64,000 bases of DNA from Lentimicrobiaceae bacterium. Lineage in GTDB: Bacteria; Bacteroidota; Bacteroidia; Bacteroidales; Lentimicrobiaceae. Where the stretch lies: NCBI GenBank assembly GCA_020636745.1, contig JACJXH010000011.1, forward strand, positions 1-64,000, in the 5' to 3' direction. Within the stretch, counting starts at the first letter, position 1. The number at the start of each line of letters is the position of its first letter. A program made the position numbers and the translations under genes. The notes beneath the pieces were generated by a model that saw nothing but the letters and a program-made list of their open reading frames with translations, was not told the origin of the DNA and ran no database searches. Below are positions 62,311 through 64,000 of the stretch, one piece after another.

Positions 62311-63189
62311 ATGTTTCCTGATGAAATCAAACAATTTATTGAAAAATGGTTGTCTGCTGAAATTTCTACAGATTCTAGAATTATTGAAGTAAATCCATTA
62401 TCGGGTGGTTCAATTCATGAGGCTTTTAGTATCCTGACCCCCTCAGGAAAGTACTTTCTGAAATATAATATAGCGGGCCGGTATCCAAACATGTTTTCCG
62501 CTGAAGCAAAAGGACTTGATATTTTAAAAAAGACTTTATGCATTGATGTTCCACATGTTTTCCTTACAACAGAAACCGGAAGGTTTACTTTTATTCTGGA
62601 AGAATTTGTAGAAAGTGGCAAACCTCAACAGGATTTTTATGCCATTTTTGGCCAACAACTTGCCGCTTTGCATACACATTCGTCCGAAACATTTGGACTA
62701 GACCACCATAATTATATCGGAACTATTTCACAATCAAACAATCAACACGGTACATGGCTTGATTTCATGATAAATGAAAGATTGCTTCCTTTGCTGAAAA
62801 TTGCGGTTGATCAGGGGAAATTAAATATGACCGATTCAAGAAAATTTCACAGTTTATTTAATTACCTGCCAGAAATCATACCGCTGGAAAAACCAGCCCT
62901 GTTGCATGGAGATTTATGGAGCGGTAATTATTTAACAGGAAAACAAGGTTTGCCCTGCATTTTTGACCCAGCTGTATATTTTGGTCATCGTGAAATGGAT
63001 ATAGCTATGACCAGGTTATTCGGTGGGTTTTCAGCTGATTTTTATGAATCATACAATGCTTTTTTCCCTTTAGAGCCCGGATGGAAAAATCGAACATCTA
63101 TTTTTCAACTTTATCCTTTACTGGTACATGCTATTCTTTTTGGAGGAAGTTATACAGCTGAAATCAGACAAACCATCGGAAAATTCTAA
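62311..63189 (+). CDS. Fructosamine kinase family protein
   Basis: A 292-residue kinase of the fructosamine-3-kinase/aminoglycoside phosphotransferase fold, which phosphorylates ketoamines made by glycation so that they decompose. The N-terminal nucleotide-binding lobe has LSGGSIHEAFSI and a Lys in YFLKYN. The catalytic loop is LLHGDLWSGNYL (Asp and Asn) and the metal-binding loop is CIFDPAVYFGHREMDIAMT, followed by FSADFYESYNAFFPLEPGW, all family-typical. It starts 9 nt after the membrane-protein gene and may be in that operon. Confidence 0.92.
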   Translation: MFPDEIKQFIEKWLSAEISTDSRIIEVNPLSGGSIHEAFSILTPSGKYFLKYNIAGRYPNMFSAEAKGLDILKKTLCIDVPHVFLTTETGRFTFILEEFVESGKPQQDFYAIFGQQLAALHTHSSETFGLDHHNYIGTISQSNNQHGTWLDFMINERLLPLLKIAVDQGKLNMTDSRKFHSLFNYLPEIIPLEKPALLHGDLWSGNYLTGKQGLPCIFDPAVYFGHREMDIAMTRLFGGFSADFYESYNAFFPLEPGWKNRTSIFQLYPLLVHAILFGGSYTAEIRQTIGKF

Positions 63190-63238
63190 TTAAAAGCCTT
63201 TTACCACACAAATACTGACTCATTTTTGATTAAACAAA

Positions 63239-63266
63239 TAAGGCCTGTAAGTATTCACAGGTCTTA
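63239..63266. terminator. Hairpin between convergent genes
   Basis: TAAGGCCTGT pairs with ACAGGTCTTA (one G-T pair) around an 8-nt loop, between the kinase gene and the minus-strand iron-sulfur gene. It lacks a clear T-run. Confidence 0.5.
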
Positions 63267-63284
63267 ATCATTAATTGCATAAAA

Positions 63285-64000
63285 TCACTTAATTTTTCCT
63301 TCTCTTCGCTCTTCCCACAACTGTTTAAAATTACGTTCACTTATCTGAGGTAATTTTCTTCTTGGTCCCCATGATTTAGCAAAAGCAACATTTAACAACG
63401 TATTTTTCAAACTTGCGCTGCCGGTATCCATCCACTTCCGGTTAAGCATTATATTTTTCCAGCCGATCATGGATAAACGCTCAAATACAGTATAATAACC
63501 AGCCTTAACACTATCACGTCGGTTAAAAAGCAATAATTCATGCAGGTTAATCTTAACAGGACAAACTTCAGTACAACTGCCACACAACGAAGAAGAGAAA
63601 CTGAGATGTTTATAATCATTCAACCCTTTTAACCATGGAGAAATAACTGAGCCAATTGGACCCGTATAAGTGGTTCCATATGCATGACCTCCAATAGTTT
63701 TGTAAACAGGACAAGTATTGAGACAAGCACCACAACGTATACAACTTAAAGCACGGCGCTGGTGTTTTTGTGCCAATACTTCCGACCGTCCATTATCAAG
63801 TAAAATCACATACATTTCTTCAGGTCCGTCAGATTCACCCTCTTTACGCGGACCGCTCAGAATACTATTGTAGGCAGAAATATTTTGACCTGTACCGTGC
63901 GTTGCCAATAAAGGCCAGAAAAGATTCAGATTTTTAATTGATGGAATTACTTTTTCAATACCGACAATGACAATATGAACTTTTGGAAAACTTACACTCA
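63285..64000 (-). CDS. LutB-type iron-sulfur protein, cut by the window end
   Basis: The C-terminal 237 residues of a LutB-like lactate-utilisation iron-sulfur protein; the frame stays open to the window edge (last full codon at 63998), so the start is outside. Two 4Fe-4S clusters are visible: CIRCGACLNTCPVY and CGSCTEVCPVKINLHELL. The upstream visible part (VHIVIVGIEKVIPSIKNLNL, then THGTGQNISAYNSILSGPRK) also matches the family. LutB works with LutA and LutC to oxidise L-lactate, but neither is visible here. The TTG codon at 63908 is internal, not a start. Confidence 0.88.
   Translation of the reverse strand, partial: SVSFPKVHIVIVGIEKVIPSIKNLNLFWPLLATHGTGQNISAYNSILSGPRKEGESDGPEEMYVILLDNGRSEVLAQKHQRRALSCIRCGACLNTCPVYKTIGGHAYGTTYTGPIGSVISPWLKGLNDYKHLSFSSSLCGSCTEVCPVKINLHELLLFNRRDSVKAGYYTVFERLSMIGWKNIMLNRKWMDTGSASLKNTLLNVAFAKSWGPRRKLPQISERNFKQLWEERREGKIK

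Noticed and set aside
63285..63908. A start for the iron-sulfur protein at 63908
   Set aside because: The codon is TTG inside conserved LutB sequence, and the frame remains open with family-like sequence to the window edge, so the gene is truncated by the window, not short.
1..64000. CRISPR arrays, insertion sequences, prophage or rRNA genes
   Set aside because: No regular spaced repeats, transposase or integrase sequence, phage structural genes or rRNA were recognised anywhere.

Overview
The window is chromosomal DNA from a member of the Bacteroidota, probably near the Bacteroidales; I cannot name a genus. The case rests on 19 exact copies of the Bacteroidota -7 promoter element TAnnTTTG placed just upstream of genes, on families largely confined to this phylum (DUF4252, DUF3098, DUF4292, DUF4175, a type IX secretion sorting domain, a DksA-like protein without zinc cysteines), and on gene orders typical of the phylum (ileS-dksA-lspA; ftsX-DUF3098-uppP-truB; DUF4175-ybeY-mnmG; flippase-dut-TPR-DUF4292-envC-tatA). 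I see no insertion sequence, prophage, CRISPR array or rRNA. It reads as core genome with a few lineage-specific exported proteins.

Layout. 0.2-4.8 kb: ileS, a DksA-like regulator and lspA. 5.0-7.8 kb (minus): ftsX, a DUF3098 membrane protein, uppP and truB. 8.0-10.9 kb (minus): an ECF sigma factor, its probable membrane anti-sigma factor, two DUF4252 proteins and an exported protein. 11.2-14.0 kb: leuS. 14.2-22.5 kb: a T9SS-exported phospholipase C/P1-nuclease-like protein, a DUF3108 protein and a 2032-residue alpha-2-macroglobulin. 22.6-24.0 kb (minus): two exported proteins of unknown function. 24.2-30.3 kb: aspS, a membrane protein, an exported peptide-deformylase homologue (minus), a queuosine-precursor transporter, folB with a small CWC protein, tRNA-Cys, an FMN-binding protein and mntP. 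30.5-33.6 kb: glnS, tRNA-Gln and a DUF2891 protein. 33.7-38.1 kb (minus): an MBOAT acyltransferase with two SGNH-hydrolase partners. 38.2-40.3 kb (minus): a PrdX-type editing protein and gltX. 40.5-46.2 kb: a class III adenylate cyclase and a DUF4175 coiled-coil protein. 46.4-49.8 kb: ybeY, mnmG and a methyltransferase, with a ParB-type parS site on each side of mnmG. 49.9-59.8 kb: a large NtrY-like histidine kinase, then flippase, dut, TPR, DUF4292, EnvC-like and tatA genes. 59.9-64.0 kb: tRNA-Ala (minus), thpR, a membrane protein (minus), a second ECF sigma/membrane-protein pair, fructosamine kinase, and a LutB-type iron-sulfur protein cut by the window end (minus).

How the genes fit together. 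Translation dominates: five aminoacyl-tRNA synthetases (Ile, Leu, Asp, Gln, Glu), a tRNA-editing protein, three tRNAs, truB, mnmG, ybeY and a queuosine-precursor transporter. A second theme is the cell envelope: uppP, lspA, ftsX, an EnvC-like LytM protein, flippase, MBOAT/SGNH acylation, tatA, lipoproteins and A2M. Two exact parS matches suggest the window lies in the origin-proximal chromosome-segregation domain.

The observations I would follow first are: a type-2 IleRS with the swapped GxHH form of the HIGH signature; parS sites flanking mnmG, one of them overlapping the next gene's start codon; a 28-residue leader ORF that contains parS and abuts mnmG; an exported peptide deformylase with a complete active site; and an A2M whose thioester Cys is replaced by Asn.
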